Source: Branchiostoma floridae (taxonomy: Eukaryota; Chordata; Leptocardii; Amphioxiformes; Branchiostomatidae). Taken from it: a stretch of 64,000 nucleotides of DNA. A program made the translations under genes and the position numbers. Each line of letters starts with the position of its first letter. The first letter of the stretch is position 1. The DNA is taken from NCBI RefSeq assembly GCF_000003815.2, contig NC_049979.1, positions 1,017,185 to 1,081,184 on the forward strand, written 5' to 3'. The notes beneath the pieces were generated by a model that saw only the letters and a list, made by a program, of their open reading frames with translations, made no database searches and was not told the origin of the DNA. This document shows positions 10,334 through 22,441 of the stretch, in pieces.

Positions 10334-11930
10334 ACGAACTGTCCATCACCACGAGTGCGGGGAATCAGACGACGTTATTCAAACTGTCCCGCCTTCTCCC
10401 GAAGAAAACAGCCCGGAAAATGGCAGGGAAAAGGCAACTAACGTTTCTTCCTAACAGTTAACTAACTCGGGACTATATAAAAGATGGATCTGCCATGGGA
10501 AGTAAATGATTTCACCATTTCTTGCTAATGCCAGGCAGGACGGCAAACTCGACTCGGATGCGAAAATAGTGGAGTAATTATCGTCTGCGATCGGACCATT
10601 CCATGAGGTTCGCCGGGGAGTCAAGCGGTATGCTTATCGGAGAGTTGCGACTAACTGAAACGGACATTGAAGTAAAACCTTAAAATCAATATTATAACTT
10701 GATCTTGAGTGAAAGATGTAGAAAATATTATATTTCTGGCTATTATGTTAGTCTTTGGTAGCCATATATTTCATATAAAATATTTGACCCCCTTCTTGTA
10801 GTGGAATATTCTCAATAGGACTAACCAATGGATAACTGGACGGAGTAGCCGACTAGGGACAAGCCATTGCGTCCGGAAAGGGTGTCTCGAACGTGTCAGT
10901 TTAGTCTATCGAGGTTTTATTTTTACAAGTTGATAATATTAACAGTTTGTTGTTGCTTTTCTTAAAAAAATTCAATGAAACGTACGATCTAAAATACTTT
11001 TGTTCGCCACGACCACATTGCTAGGACTATGTGCAAAACACCGCAATTGATTATATTTTTAAGAGCAAAAAAGCAATATAAAAGGACAGCGCTACCATAA
11101 CTATTGCCTAATATTTATACCAAACTGACTGTTTTCCTTAAATATACAGTACTTCAATCTTTGATGTATTTTTTTCTCTATTAAACTTAAAGAGGATATT
11201 TTGCGCATCACTGTGCATCAGTAATCTTTTCCTCGCGCTCCTGACCGTAGCATTACTGTACGGTCCCTCCATCTGATTGATAGGGGGAGTTGCGTTTGTT
11301 TACAAAACAGCATATCTGATGTGAGCCCAGGTGCCTGCCGCCAGTCCCTCAATAGCGGCAGGACGGCCGGTATTTTCATAGCAAACAATCTTCTTCAACA
11401 TGACGAGAGCGACCTAGATTTTTTACAACTCATCTTGCAAACCCAGCGCAATATAAAGGCGACGTGTCACCATTGAGAGCACCTTCGCGCCTGCATACCA
11501 GAGCTTGACGCAAACCGGACCGCGTTTCGTCATCAAACATGCCAGCTATGTACGTTTTTCGGGAGGAAGTTGTTTAGAACATCATCAAATACAAATAGAC
11601 AAACGACAGAATTGCACCACGGCACATAGATATGTCGGTGATTGCAAACAAGCGCCGGTGTAACCAGGAAAGGGGAGTTCAAGAAAAAATAAGATTATGA
11701 CACCCTATTTAACGATGTAGGTTGGGCACCCTTCAAAATTCTTCCGGCGGACTTGGTCTTTCTGGATTTGACAGTTCGCACGTACGTACTACGTAACTTC
11801 TTACGTCAATCATCCTCGCCTGGGAAGGCTAGAAGAGTACTAGTATACCAGGCATGACAAGTAGGTTTGCCTGAGAAGAACCGCCTTGGAAGATCTTGGA
11901 AGTTGGATTATCGGAAGCATTTGACCGCGA
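10334..11930. other. Gene-poor stretch upstream of the KIF26-like gene
   Basis: AT-rich, with no open frame of note and no MITE I could bound. Two plus-strand TATA-like strings occur: CTATATAAAAG near 10474 and CAATATAAAGG near 11451. The second is followed about 90 bp later by an ATG at 11539 and a GTACGT donor-like site. Neither gives a supported gene. Confidence 0.5.
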
Positions 11931-11939
11931 GTACTGGAG

Positions 11940-12073
11940 TACTCTCAAAGCAGGGGTTTAATAGGCTCCGGCTATTTTTGACACCAAGAAAGAGTACAAA
12001 ATAGAAAGTCCAATAAAAACGACAAAAAAAAGAAGTCAAAAACAGCCGGAGCCTAACCTCTGCTTGGAGAGTA
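11940..12073. mobile_element. MITE family A copy
   Basis: Left end TACTCTCAAAGCAGGGG, right end CTCTGCTTGGAGAGTA, with the GAAAGTCCAATAAAAACG-type interior of the family. A 12-bp string GTACTGGAGTAC occurs at both junctions (11931-11942 and 12071-12082). It overlaps the element ends, so a 9-bp duplication is present but its exact frame is ambiguous. Confidence 0.8.
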
Positions 12074-12775
12074 CTGGAGTACAGGTGAACTGAGATCGGC
12101 ACAAAGTACTGACGGAATGTTGTCATCCCAAGTGCAAATCCGTCAAACATTAAAAGACACGTATGAACAGAAAACTGACATACTTTTTTGTGTGTAAAAT
12201 TACGGCCACCGGCCACGCTGGTACAGCCAGACAAAGAGAGAATATCAGGAATAGGATTAGAGCCCGTGGCTGGACCAGAACCCCCGCGTCCATTGTCACT
12301 CCTGTCCCCCACTGTCGCGTGGCGCCCTCCGCACACGCTGCTTGTCAAACAGAACCAAGGGTGGTCCCATTCAGCCGGGACACGGCCTCGGAAACAAGTG
12401 CCCCTCCGAGTATGGGCCCGTCACTCAAAACCTCCGGCCTGTTTTTACAGTTGACAGCCAATTATGATTCGAAATGCAGCGGAACGGGCCGCTGATATGG
12501 CCCCGCTGAAAGAATTACAAGATTTACACGTTTTCGAGATACCCGCGCTAAACCAAACATGTCAGGTGCCCCAGAGGCGTTGATTCGGATAGGTTAGGCC
12601 TCTACCAGACTACGTGGGCTACTAGCTGAAAACATAGAAGTGGAAATAGGCCAGACAGGTTGAATGCTTTCAGTTTGCCAGAGGAGTCAGTCAGGCCAAA
12701 GACGCTGGTCAGACTTTTAAAAGTTACAATTTGGGCATGCAATCAGAGAATAAATGTTTACATTGAAAATATTCC

Positions 12776-12966
12776 TACACTCCAAGAAGAGATTATGCTC
12801 CGGCTGTTTTTTGACGTGATTTAGGTGTTTTTATCAGACATTCTTTTTTGCACCGTTTTCTTTATGGACACGAGACGTAAAGAAAAAAAAATGAAAGAAA
12901 GCCCGATAAAAACGCATGAAAATACGCAAAAACAACAGCCAGAGCCTAACCTCTGCTTTGAGAGTA
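12776..12966. mobile_element. MITE family A copy, diverged
   Basis: Left end TACACTCCAAGAAGAG, right end CTCTGCTTTGAGAGTA. The interior carries GCTCCGGCTGTTTTT and its near-complement AACAACAGCCAGAGC. The flanks match at about 6 of 9 bases, so the duplication is decayed. The interior retains the family's hairpin arms. Confidence 0.75.
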
Positions 12967-13799
12967 ATATATTTATTCCCTTATTTCGGACAATTCCTAC
13001 CAGTTTTCAAATTTCAGTTCACCAAGCAAGAGGCTATTTAAACTGTTGTTTACCATGACAACGATGATGTGGATTATCCAGTTACCCAGTCCGCCCCCAC
13101 GCCGGGCGCTTTGGCGGGATTTTCCCCTGCACACACCGACCCCGCAGATTACATCGCCTGATAAGTGCAGACAATCGAGCGGGATCAGCGAGATCAATGC
13201 GAAATCAAACAAACTCATTCTGGGAAGCCGTAATCCCCGAAAACCACGCCTTGGGAGGGACTCTGCGCCGATCCCTCTGTACGAGGCTTTACCGAGTCTT
13301 CCCTCTTCAGCCGGGCGCAAATCCGAAGCACCTGCTCCGGGATCCGGATCTTACGTGCGCCTTGCGTCATCTTTGGGTATGCAGTACGGTACTGCACATA
13401 CAATCTCATTATTATCTTAATCCTTCTCTTTTTTTTTCTTTCAGAAAGCCTTTGAAGTTCTCTGTCACAACGTACTCTTTTTAGTCATGATATACCTAAA
13501 CAATCCCAAGGCTATGGAGGATAGGGAAGGATGGAGGGAGAGAGTCATGTCCATCCGTGCAACCAGCACGCCCGGATGATGATGATGATGAAACCTAAAC
13601 GTAACTTTGAGAGAGAGGATGATTTTAAATGGTTTGGTAGACCTTTTGTAGACGCTTCGCCCTACCATAGTTCGCGTAAGAAGACCTGTGAACGCTTATC
13701 AAAAATGTTCGTGCCCTTGATAGACTTGTTGCATGACGACGTACCTGACAAGATTCACTCTTCCATGGGTCTTAGATTTAACAATTCTTATATGTATAT

Positions 13800-13912
13800 C
13801 TGCGCGTGTGTGCGTGTGCACGTGTGTGTGTGTGTGTGTGTGTGCACGTGTGTATGTGCGCGCGCGTGTGCGTGTGTGTGTGCGTGCGTGTTTGAGTGTG
13901 TGTGTGCTTGTG
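13800..13912. repeat. (GT)n-rich microsatellite
   Basis: About 110 bp of mostly alternating TG with CG and CA interruptions (GTGCGTGTGCACGTG). The run keeps a cysteine/valine-rich frame open by chance, which is not a gene. Confidence 0.95.
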
Positions 13913-14408
13913 GAGGGGCGCTTAACTACCTGTGACGTTAAATGATAAGAAGATTACGCTTTACGTCCGGTCACTCTGAGGGTCGCTCAGGTCGATGACC
14001 CTGCACACACCTTTTGCCGAAAACACGCGTCGATCAATGATTAAACCGACGGCTGCTGCCCAGATGGTTATAAGTAAGATAGAACGCAAACAGAACCAAA
14101 CAGGCCTTATCTGAAGTTATCACATAGCATCGTGCGACTTACGTAAGATAACGTTACGTACAGAATACAGTCTCGTGAAAAGTGCAGAGTGTAGTGTCTG
14201 GTCGGAATAGCGCTTCGCTACCTGACAACAAGCCTTGGACCCGAGGCTATACATACACTACAAAAAATGTAAAATGTCCTTCTTCCGGCGACAAGAAGAC
14301 TGTTTTAACCGTCAACGATTGTTCATCTTATAAAGGGTTTCATGGACTTCTGGGGTATGAATGCAGTAATGACATTTTGGGACGGGGCTGAATTCAGGAG
14401 ACTTGCGC

Positions 14409-14577
14409 TAATCTCCAAGCAGATATAAGAATTAACGTTAAGTACATATTACTAGTAGTGCGCAAAGGAGAAGGCGAACATACTTTGAAATAAAAGGTGA
14501 ACTGGAAAAATAACGCACTAAATGTTGAAAAACACGCGAAAAACACTAAAACGGAGACAGATCCTAACATCTGCTTA
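14409..14577. mobile_element. MITE family C copy, right terminus disrupted
   Basis: Left end TAATCTCCAAGCAGATATAAG and, near 14560-14577, the matching GATCCTAACATCTGCTTA. The usual GGAGATTA end is missing on the right, and a full family B copy begins 8 bp later. That suggests the junction was rearranged around the B insertion. Confidence 0.65.
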
Positions 14578-14584
14578 CATCCGA

Positions 14585-14768
14585 TAATCTCCAAGCAGAT
14601 CCTACGGTGCCATAAGATAGTATCAAAGCTGGCCAATGAGTACTAGTATACCCAACCAAAGGGCGTGCAGATGGGCAACGTAGCATACACACTCCCTATG
14701 CCGCGGCTTCACTCCTCTGCCAGCTTTTGATACTATCTTATGCTACCGTAGGATCTGCTTGGAGATTA
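14585..14768. mobile_element. MITE family B, full length
   Basis: Left end TAATCTCCAAGCAGATCC, right end GGATCTGCTTGGAGATTA, an 18-bp perfect inverted repeat. Inner arms CATAAGATAGTATCAAAGC and its complement lie around 14610-14745. Flanking ACATCCGA/ACATCCCG agree at six bases. The 184-bp element folds as a long hairpin and has no coding capacity. Confidence 0.88.
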
Positions 14769-14920
14769 ACATCCCGTGCAATCCTTTCGTTGCGCTTTCC
14801 CTACCCCGTCCCGGTTGTCAGTCCGCTCTGTGCCTGCGATCCTGATTACCGCTAATGACCCAGGGCCGTGACTGAACAATGTTCCGCCAGAACGTGCCGC
14901 CAACCAGTTAGCGCCAAGGA

Positions 14921-14965
14921 GATCCAAGTTACCTCCAAGGAGATCCAAGTTACCTCCAAGGAGAT
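14921..14965. repeat. Short tandem repeat (about 21-bp units)
   Basis: The phrase CCAAGGAGATCCAAGTTACCT is repeated about two and a half times (14917-14966) with near identity. No function is evident. Confidence 0.8.
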
Positions 14966-15145
14966 CCCGGTCTTCAGCAGGGCAGGCCGTTATCAAGGAC
15001 TGTGAGTCCTTCCTCTGGCCTTTTGAATTTCATTGCCTTGGACAATACACACCTCGGCATCTACATGCCACAGAGGGAGTTTTGTCATGAAACAAGCGTC
15101 CTACCTGGCCAAACACCGGGAAGATACAGGAGCGTTTAGGGTCGA

Positions 15146-15335
15146 TATTCTCCAAGCAGATGTAAGGATCCAGCTGTTTTTTTTTTTTGCAACATTCAGT
15201 ATTCGTCTCTAGTATTGCACTTTTCAACGGTTCACGCCCTCCTACACCGGCTATACTAGACAAGTGCAATAAATCTTGCAAAGACACGCGTAAAACACTC
15301 AGGCTGACCGGATCCTTTCATCTACTTGAAGATGA
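15146..15335. mobile_element. MITE family C copy
   Basis: Left end TATTCTCCAAGCAGATGTAAG, with AAGGATCCAGCTG just inside. Right end GGATCCTTTCATCTACTTG. The interior holds the family words GCAACATTCAGTA and CTTGCAAAGACACGCG. The termini share the CTCCAAGCAGA signature with families A and B. Confidence 0.72.
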
Positions 15336-15357
15336 CGTCTCGTGCTATGCAAACAGA

Positions 15358-15538
15358 TAATCTCCAAGCAGATCCTACGATGGCATTTATAAGATAGTAC
15401 TAAACTGGCCAAGGAGTGTAGCCAGCCAAGAGGTGCACATTTGCCATGTAGGTAGCGAAACACAGAGGTCGGCTTCACTCCTCTACGACCTTTTGATGCT
15501 ACCTTTAATATGCTACCGTAGGATCTGCTTGGAGATGA
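15358..15538. mobile_element. MITE family B, full length
   Basis: TAATCTCCAAGCAGATCC at the left and GGATCTGCTTGGAGATGA at the right, with the AAGATAGTACTAAACTGGCC interior. Flanks CAAACAGA and CAAACAGT agree at seven of eight bases. It begins only 22 bp after the family C copy ends. Confidence 0.85.
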
Positions 15539-15976
15539 CAAACAGTGACATTTCTCCCGCGCGCATTAGCCATTCCGCACAGGACCTCTAACTCATGTTT
15601 AGCCAGTCTGATACCCGGCGTGCTGGAAATAGGTGGATCTTGTCGCCGAATTCTCGGCAACTCGATCCTCGCAGCCTGACACAATTTCTCCGGCCCAAAT
15701 CCGCCCCGAGACTTGGCCCGAGCCCCTCGGCGACCCTCAGTGGGTGAGCAGCCACGTACCGACGTACGGGGATCCCCTCAAGTGACCCAAACAGAACTTT
15801 CGGGACTTTGACTGGGGCCGGAAAGTCACGCATCTCTCTACCCGAGGTGATGAGTTACGAAAACAAGCTTGCTGTGCGTGAAAAGACAAGCTTTGTTCCA
15901 AGTCGTCGACTGGGAATTTCTTCGCAAGAGACTCAAGACTGTGACATGTTCAAGACTCTGCCGCGTTGCTCGCCTG

Positions 15977-16162
15977 TAGGTCTCCAAGCAGATCTTACGG
16001 TAGCATAAGATACATGCAGTACCAAAAGCTGGCAAAGGAGTGAAGCCGGCCTAGGAGTGTGTATGTATACGACCGGTGCCCGTTTGACTCCCTTTGGCCG
16101 ACTATACTCCTTGGCCAGCTTTGATACTATCTCATGGCACCGTAGGATCTGCTTGGACATTA
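15977..16162. mobile_element. MITE family B, full length, slightly diverged
   Basis: Left end TAGGTCTCCAAGCAGATC, right end GGATCTGCTTGGACATTA, interior AAAAGCTGGCAAAGGAGTG against CTCCTTGGCCAGCTTTG. The target duplication is not convincing, so the flanks have diverged or rearranged. Confidence 0.82.
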
Positions 16163-16919
16163 GCTTGAACCTGGGCTATGATATCGAAATTCGCACACCA
16201 AGCAAGCCAAGCATGATTGAACCAAGACTGTGTGATTGTAATATTGTGAATGTGAACTCGGCGAGACTTGCTTGCTGTGACTTCGTGAAGCTCGTCCAAA
16301 GCCGATGTTGACAAACAAAAGCTTTGCCTCCCACCCGTTTCGCGTTAGTATCGACATGAATCCATAATCATCACGACATCTCCGACAATCATATCATCAA
16401 CAAACAAATGGCTACCGCGGGAATATTTCCCGCCAAATTCCAGCGAATAAGGTTTCATCTCCCGAAAATAGCAGTCGGGGACGACCCCTCGGGTCAGTAA
16501 GGTAGCTTAGCCTAGAGACAGACGCTCGCGGGTAGGATTATTCTCCACCAGACTCCTGGCTTTGGGTGGTGAGAGAGGAGTAGAAATTGGCCAAATGTGG
16601 GGAGAATGATATGCCTTCCTGTGTACAAATATATCAAAGAATGTTTATACCTTAGAACCAATAGTGTAAATGACACGTTAGACTCAACATGTTGACTTAT
16701 GCATATCTATAGATATTCATATGTCTGTTTATATGTACTGCAAGTAGTTGTTATAGGGTCCTATAGACCTTACGAAAGTCGCTGTACTTTTCATGTGTCA
16801 ATAAAGATTTAACATTATGTCAATGAAGGCAGCAGGCCAGGGATGGTCGGACCCGAAGGAGCGCCAATTTCTACTTTAGTTTTCGCGCACGAAGGAGACA
16901 GACTATAGTGGGACCAAAC

Positions 16920-17089
16920 TACTCTCCAAGCAGAGGTTAGGCTCCGGCTGTCTTTCTATTCTGTACCATTTTCTTGGCTTTCTTTACAGTCGCAAGAGAT
17001 GAAGAAAATCGTAGAAAATAGAAAGCTTGATAAAAACGCTTAAAAGAACGTCAGACAACAGTCGGAGTCTAGTCTCTGCTTGGAGATTA
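16920..17089. mobile_element. MITE family A copy
   Basis: Left end TACTCTCCAAGCAGAGG, right end CTCTGCTTGGAGATTA. The right end carries the family B-type last bases. Flanks GGACCAAAC (16911-16919) and GGAACTAAC (17090-17098) agree at seven of nine bases, fitting an old 9-bp duplication. Confidence 0.8.
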
Positions 17090-17606
17090 GGAACTAACGG
17101 GATATGCTACTGGATGTGCAGCGTCCATTACTGGCAATGCTCTTCAAGCAGAGTGCGGCTCCGACTGGTTAAATGTTTTTGAAAAAAAATGTACGCTACG
17201 CAAGACATTGAATAGAACCTATTGTTCTGTCGTGAATCTAGCCCAGAAGCCAGGTCTATGTACAGACTAGAGCCTCTCTGCTCCAGGGCCAACATGTCTT
17301 CAAGACATAAACTTGACTTGCCCCCTGAGGATGACCCTGGCATCACGACTTCGACGTGTACTCGATCCCTGTCGCAGACGAAGGACATCCTTGAACAAAC
17401 CGGGAGGACGCAAAACGGGGACTTGTCGGGTGTCATATAGCGACAGAGATGCACTCGGTTCTGCAGTACAGTATTCTCTGTAGACATTATCCGAGTGGTG
17501 TTTTTTGTTCGTACAAAGTTAGACGCTTTTAGTTCGGAGGGACAGAGTTAAATCCACGGTTTACATCCATCCTGGAGATATGTCGGCAACACTCGCCGGG
17601 CAGCGC

Positions 17607-17740
17607 TATTCTCCAAGCAGATGTAAGGATCTGGCTACGTCTCGGTGTTCTACGTGTGTTTTTGCAGCATTCAGTGATATTTAGTTCGTCTATCTTGTAG
17701 TAGTGCTGCTTTTTTCGCCTCCTCGCGAGAGAGAGCATAA
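17607..17740. mobile_element. MITE family C fragment (left part)
   Basis: Begins TATTCTCCAAGCAGATGTAAG followed by GATCTGGCT and the family word GCAGCATTCAGTGA. No matching right terminus follows, so the copy is truncated somewhere before about 17.75 kb. Confidence 0.6.
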
Positions 17741-18045
17741 AATAGAGCCCTAGAATCACAGGAAAGTCCACATAGTTACCCCGGCCGACACATTTTCCTG
17801 AAGACCAGGGTCGCTAACCTCGGGTCGGGCGGAAACGGCTACAGATGTACAGATGTAGCGGGGAGACCTTGGAACATGTCTGGGAGGAAAATGTGGTTCT
17901 CGTCAGCGGAGGGTCTGAGCGGAGCCGTTTATTTAGAGGAGAGTACACGAGGGCATGTCGCTGTCGGGATATGGACCACACCTGGCCGTGTTTCTACACA
18001 CGCTGCCGGACATGCACGCTGACGAGCCGCGTCTGGGCGGGATTG

Positions 18046-18171
18046 TAGTCTCTACCAGACTCCGGGTCGCTGGAAAAACCATAGAAATGGAACAAATAGA
18101 GGAGTAAGCCGGTCAGAGAAGTACAGTCGGCTAGGGAACAGCGCGCGACCCACGGAGTCTGGTAGAGACTA
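18046..18171. mobile_element. MITE family D, full length, 126 bp
   Basis: Left end TAGTCTCTACCAGACTCC, right end GGAGTCTGGTAGAGACTA, an 18-bp perfect inverted repeat. Inside are CGGGTCGCTGGAAAAACC and GAGGAGTAAGCCGG. Flanks GCGGGATTG (18037-18045) and GCGAGATGG (18172-18180) match at seven of nine bases, so the target duplication is 9 bp. Confidence 0.88.
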
Positions 18172-18990
18172 GCGAGATGGTAGTCCCCATCTAGTCTCCA
18201 AGCAGACGTGTTAGCTGGATGAAGAAGAGAAGACTTTGGCCAAATATGGACAAATAAGTTGCCATTGGATTTCAGTCTCTTACAGTCTAACCGTCTATCC
18301 GCCGGCCGTCCAGTTCACTCCTAGGCCAGTTAACTCCTACTAGGCTATTATTCCTAACTTGGCCAAAGTCCCCTATGGGTTGCAAATTCGTATCACTACT
18401 AGTGGCCGTCTGGCACCTCAGACAAAGTGTCCATTTAGCTTGTTTCTAATATTTTTTCTTGCTACAGTAGTACAAAATATTACTACAGTAGAGAACTGCG
18501 GTGTTCTTCAATCAGATACAGGAGGAGGCGAACCGTTAAAAATACAATAACAGAAAAGAGCACTAATTGTTGCAAGACAGGCGTAAACCGACACTGAGAA
18601 CGAGCCGATTCCTTAGATCTGCTCCCAGATTGACCAGAGGAAGGGTACAATTGCAATGCCAGAAAACACAAATCACTCAGCAAAATGCGGTAATATATTA
18701 CATACATGAAAGCGCCGCCCGCAAAGCCTGTCACGAAGCTAATACGACTGTCGGCAACACGTGGCAAAACATCCGAACAACTATTTTTACGACGCTGTCC
18801 CGGTCCCGCCCCTCCCCCTGTCCTTCCCGTGACACTGACTGGTCCTCTCGCGTCACCTGTCTCAAGCCACCTGCTGGCAGACATCGCGACAGGTGATTCG
18901 GACTTCAAGTGTCTTGAGATTCAACACAATGCAGCGTCTAAAGGGCTTCGTCTTCCATGGCATCTATCAGATCATTCAGCTACTCTGGCT

Positions 18991-19116
18991 TAGCCTCTAC
19001 AAGGCTCCACAGGCCGCTGAAAAATATAGCAGAAGTTGGCCAAATAGAAAGATTACACGCCAGAGGAGTTAGCGGGCTAAAGAGTACAGTTTGCGACTTA
19101 GGCCTGATAGAGGCTA
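18991..19116. mobile_element. MITE family D copy, 126 bp
   Basis: Left end TAGCCTCTACAAGGCTCC, right end CCTGATAGAGGCTA. Flanks ACTCTGGCT (18982-18990) and ACGCTGGCT (19117-19125) match at eight of nine bases. It has the same length as the copy at 18046 but a clearly different interior sequence, so it is an older or separate subfamily. Confidence 0.8.
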
Positions 19117-19654
19117 ACGCTGGCTATCAAAAGAAAGATGAGGGAAGTTTGGCCACCTAAAGGTTCGTGCATTTGTATTTCATTTTGAGTCCAAAGCTTG
19201 TCCAAAACTCGTTCCAGGGACCGGAATGATGGAGAGCCGTACGTACTCTGTTGATTGGGTCGTCGGTGAACTATGGGATGCGTCTGTTTAGGGCACGCTG
19301 GCTGTTAAAATAACGGGGGGATGTCTGGGATGCCGGGTGGGACATGAGAGGCGGCGGGCAGAGTGGGGGCCTTTAGGTTCGCGCCGCTCGGCACGCCAGT
19401 ATACACACACGCGGCGGCGAACAATAACAAACGGGCTGCGGCAGGAGCGGTTCCCATGTACCTCATGTACTCCGCATAGGCTTGTGTTATTACTGAGAGG
19501 ATTACAACACAGACACTGCGGTAAGATGGGGAGACACGCGGGGGAAAAGTTGTAGGGAAGGGCTGGGAAAATTTAAAGCGCCGCCAGACCGTAGCCTGAT
19601 TGAATCTCGCTTATAGCAGCCCGTCCAACATCCGCCAGCCTCCTGGAAGGCACC

Positions 19655-19835
19655 TAATCTCCAAGCAGATCCTAGGTTAGCGCATAAGATAGTGACAAAA
19701 GCTGGCAGAGGAGTAAAGCCGGCTTAGGAGTGTGTTTCCCTACCGGGCAAGGCAAATAGAAACCTTTGGGCTGACTACACTCCTTGGCCAGTTTGGTACT
19801 TATCTTATGCCATTGCAGGTTCTGCTTGGAGATTA
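19655..19835. mobile_element. MITE family B, full length
   Basis: Left end TAATCTCCAAGCAGATCC, right end GTTCTGCTTGGAGATTA, interior GACAAAAGCTGGCAGAGGAG against CTCCTTGGCCAGTTTGG. The flanking target duplication is weak. Confidence 0.85.
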
Positions 19836-20282
19836 GAGGGGCCGGTTACAGCCCCCGACAGCAGAGTTTGTGTTACACAGACTAGCCAGACCGCAGCTAG
19901 ATAAAAAGCACAAGGCTGACTTCTGGCACAAGTTTTCCTGAAACGTCAGGAAATGAGCCTCACTAGAAGGACCAGTGCCCGCGGCAGTTCGGCCCGACCT
20001 TGTAGTCTGCCAACTATGCACAGGTAATTGGTAAAAGGTGTTCCGAGCCAAGCGGTATCATTATTACACCCCCTTCCCACCCTGAGTGCCCTCTCCGCGA
20101 CTCGGACGCGCCCGGGTCCCGGGGATAACGACGGGAAGGTCCCCGTGACGGGAGACGGCCGAGCCGGCAGACCAACGAGGCAGACATCGACGCCAATTTG
20201 TCGCCATTAGGCGGAACAACCGTACGGGACATGCCGGGCACCGCGTCGGGGTTTAGAACGACATCATTCTTCACGGACGCGT

Positions 20283-20540
20283 CATGAGGACGACACACGG
20301 ACAGGAAATGTTGTATACCTTTTCAGATACATTTGTATGCACCCAGTCCATGCATTATCAATGAATGAGCTACAAAACGCTTCTGTTTGCATTGCACAGT
20401 AGCTCAAAAACGCCGGACAAGCTACAGATATAAAGGACATTTATCACTTTGACAAGACCATGCGTTATGAATATGAGGACGATACACAGTCAAGAAATAT
20501 TGTATACCATTTCAGATACTGGTCTATGCATTGCCATTGA
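20283..20540. repeat. Two diverged direct copies, about 190 bp apart
   Basis: ATGAGGACGACACACGG...GTATACCTTTTCAGATAC at 20283-20333 recurs as ATGAGGACGATACACAG...GTATACCATTTCAGATAC at 20474-20520. The matched block is about 50 bp. The class is unknown. Confidence 0.65.
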
Positions 20541-21892
20541 TCTACTCGCTCTGCACAGTTGCACAGAATGAACGTCGGAAAGGCAACAGTTGACGTGAAC
20601 TTGTTGAAACAGAACATTTGCCAGCCTACCGATAATCCGTGTGCTGTACGTAATCACAAGCGTTCTCTGCTTCACTCTTTCTCCGTCGTTTCAACAAAGC
20701 CTTGTCACCATCTCTCCTTTTCCACACACTCCTTTCTCTCTCCCGCTCTCAAACGTTGTCGTCTCTCTCTCGTCTGCCTTCTGCGTGGTTCCTTCCCGGT
20801 CCCTCCTCACCCCTCCAGCACCATCCCGGTCGGTCCTACGGCACGGGCGGGCTCTCTGCTCTCACACACGCGGGCTGGCGGCCCTGCACGCCGGCTGGGG
20901 AAGTTTACCCGGACTGACGCGCGGACCCGCTGACTCTTCCTAAATATGTCACATTCCTGCGGAGGCTCGGCGTGTCAGGGGCCGTCCGCCAATCCTGGCC
21001 CGGAGAGGGGAACACGCCACCGGGGACCGGAGGGGGGTGGAGGAAGGGGGGTCCCCCGTCAGACTAGAGCCAGGGTTGTCGGAGGTACGGTCCAGCACAA
21101 GCTGACATGATGATGATGGGATGGTTAACCCACATTCCAAGTGTACAGATGTCGAAAGACGCCCTTGCACACAGCGACGTAGGAAAAATGGGGAGGGAGG
21201 TGGGAGAACCCAGCTAGAATCCTACTTACGAGATCTGAAGAGATCTAAAAGCTGAAACAAATTGACCCGCCAACTTTACAGAGAACATGTAGTTCCCTGA
21301 GAATACCGAACCTTCAGTTGCATCAACTTTAGCATTCCTGACGAACTTTTGACGGACAGGCGAGAAAGGGACAGGACAGGACGAGTCATGTGTTGTCATG
21401 GTAACTGACACACCCTTTGTTGTCATGGTAACGGTTACATGTTGCCATGACAACGAAGGAGCTCTGTGTCTTGTGTTTTATGGGAACGGTAAGCAATGTT
21501 TAACCTGGCTGTTAGCGCGAGTGTCGTTGCAGTACAGAAACAGACGTAACGTTACATCTGCCTGTCACTAACGAGGACCATGACAGTCTGCCAGGTCCAA
21601 GTTCAAGTTCACGCCCAGCTCATCCCGCCACACGCCAGGCGCCACCCGGGCCGCCCGCCGCGGAAATAGAGCTGCGACTTCTCCAGGCCACGGTCCCGCT
21701 AGACACCTAAAACTTAGGGAGGGATCTCAACGCCTCTTCGGGAGAGAATCCAGCCAAGGGCAAGAAGTCTTATAGCTGCAGACACTTGTCTTACATACAA
21801 ACTCTTTTGTACTTTCGTCAATTTAACCCGACAATCGATGGATTGAAAAATAATAAAACAGTAATCACATATACCAAGGGCCTGGGCATCGC

Positions 21893-22071
21893 TAGCCTCT
21901 ACCAGGCTCCACAGGTCGCTGGAAAAATAAGACCGAAAACACGCAACATGCTAGGTGGTCGACTACATTTTGCGACCTAAGGTCAGGCCGGCCAACACTC
22001 CTAGCCAATCAACCCCTACCAGGCTTTTATCCCTACATGGCCAAAGTCCCCTATTCGTGTGATGGCAATTT
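21893..22071. mobile_element. MITE family D fragment cut by the assembly gap
   Basis: Begins TAGCCTCTACCAGGCTCCAC and AGGTCGCTGGAAAAATA. It continues to CTACCAGGCTTTTATCCC and GGCCAAAGTCCCCTATT, which are D-type right-half words also seen at 18.34 and 23.94 kb. The true right end is inside or beyond the gap that starts at 22072. Confidence 0.6.
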
Positions 22072-22441
22072 NNNNNNNNNNNNNNNNNNNNNNNNNNNNN
22101 NNNNNNNNNNNNNNNNNNNNNNNNNNNNNNNNNNNNNNNNNNNNNNNNNNNNNNNNNNNNNNNNNNNNNNNNNNNNNNNNNNNNNNNNNNNNNNNNNNNN
22201 NNNNNNNNNNNNNNNNNNNNNNNNNNNNNNNNNNNNNNNNNNNNNNNNNNNNNNNNNNNNNNNNNNNNNNNNNNNNNNNNNNNNNNNNNNNNNNNNNNNN
22301 NNNNNNNNNNNNNNNNNNNNNNNNNNNNNNNNNNNNNNNNNNNNNNNNNNNNNNNNNNNNNNNNNNNNNNNNNNNNNNNNNNNNNNNNNNNNNNNNNNNN
22401 NNNNNNNNNNNNNNNNNNNNNNNNNNNNNNNNNNNNNNNNN
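22072..22441. other. Assembly gap (370 N)
   Basis: Undetermined bases. The left flank is inside a family D-like element. Open frames shown across it are artefacts. Confidence 1.

Larger units (their letters stand above)
9640..10400 (-). promoter_or_regulatory. GC/CpG-rich block over the KIF26-like 5' end (probable promoter region)
   Basis: GC and CpG content rises sharply between about 9.7 and 10.3 kb against an AT-rich surround, centred on the first exons of the minus-strand gene. No minus-strand TATA box is obvious at a convincing distance, and the transcription start is not determined. The block is therefore called from composition and position only. Confidence 0.5.
12967..22071. other. 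MITE-rich DNA without a recognised gene
   Basis: Apart from the bounded elements listed, this stretch has only short open frames. The ones I examined (for example plus strand 13046-13420, 17222-17440 and 20559-20933) show no domain, no supporting splice pattern and no family resemblance. GC-rich unique-looking islands occur around 15.6-15.9, 19.3-19.6, 20.0-20.3 and 20.8-21.1 kb and may hide short exons I cannot identify. Confidence 0.5.

Noticed and set aside
10474-10484. TATA-like CTATATAAAAG as a plus-strand core promoter
   Set aside because: No downstream exon or open frame follows; the region is AT-rich and such strings are expected by chance.
13531-13935. Val/Cys-rich frame
   Set aside because: Produced by the (GT)n microsatellite.
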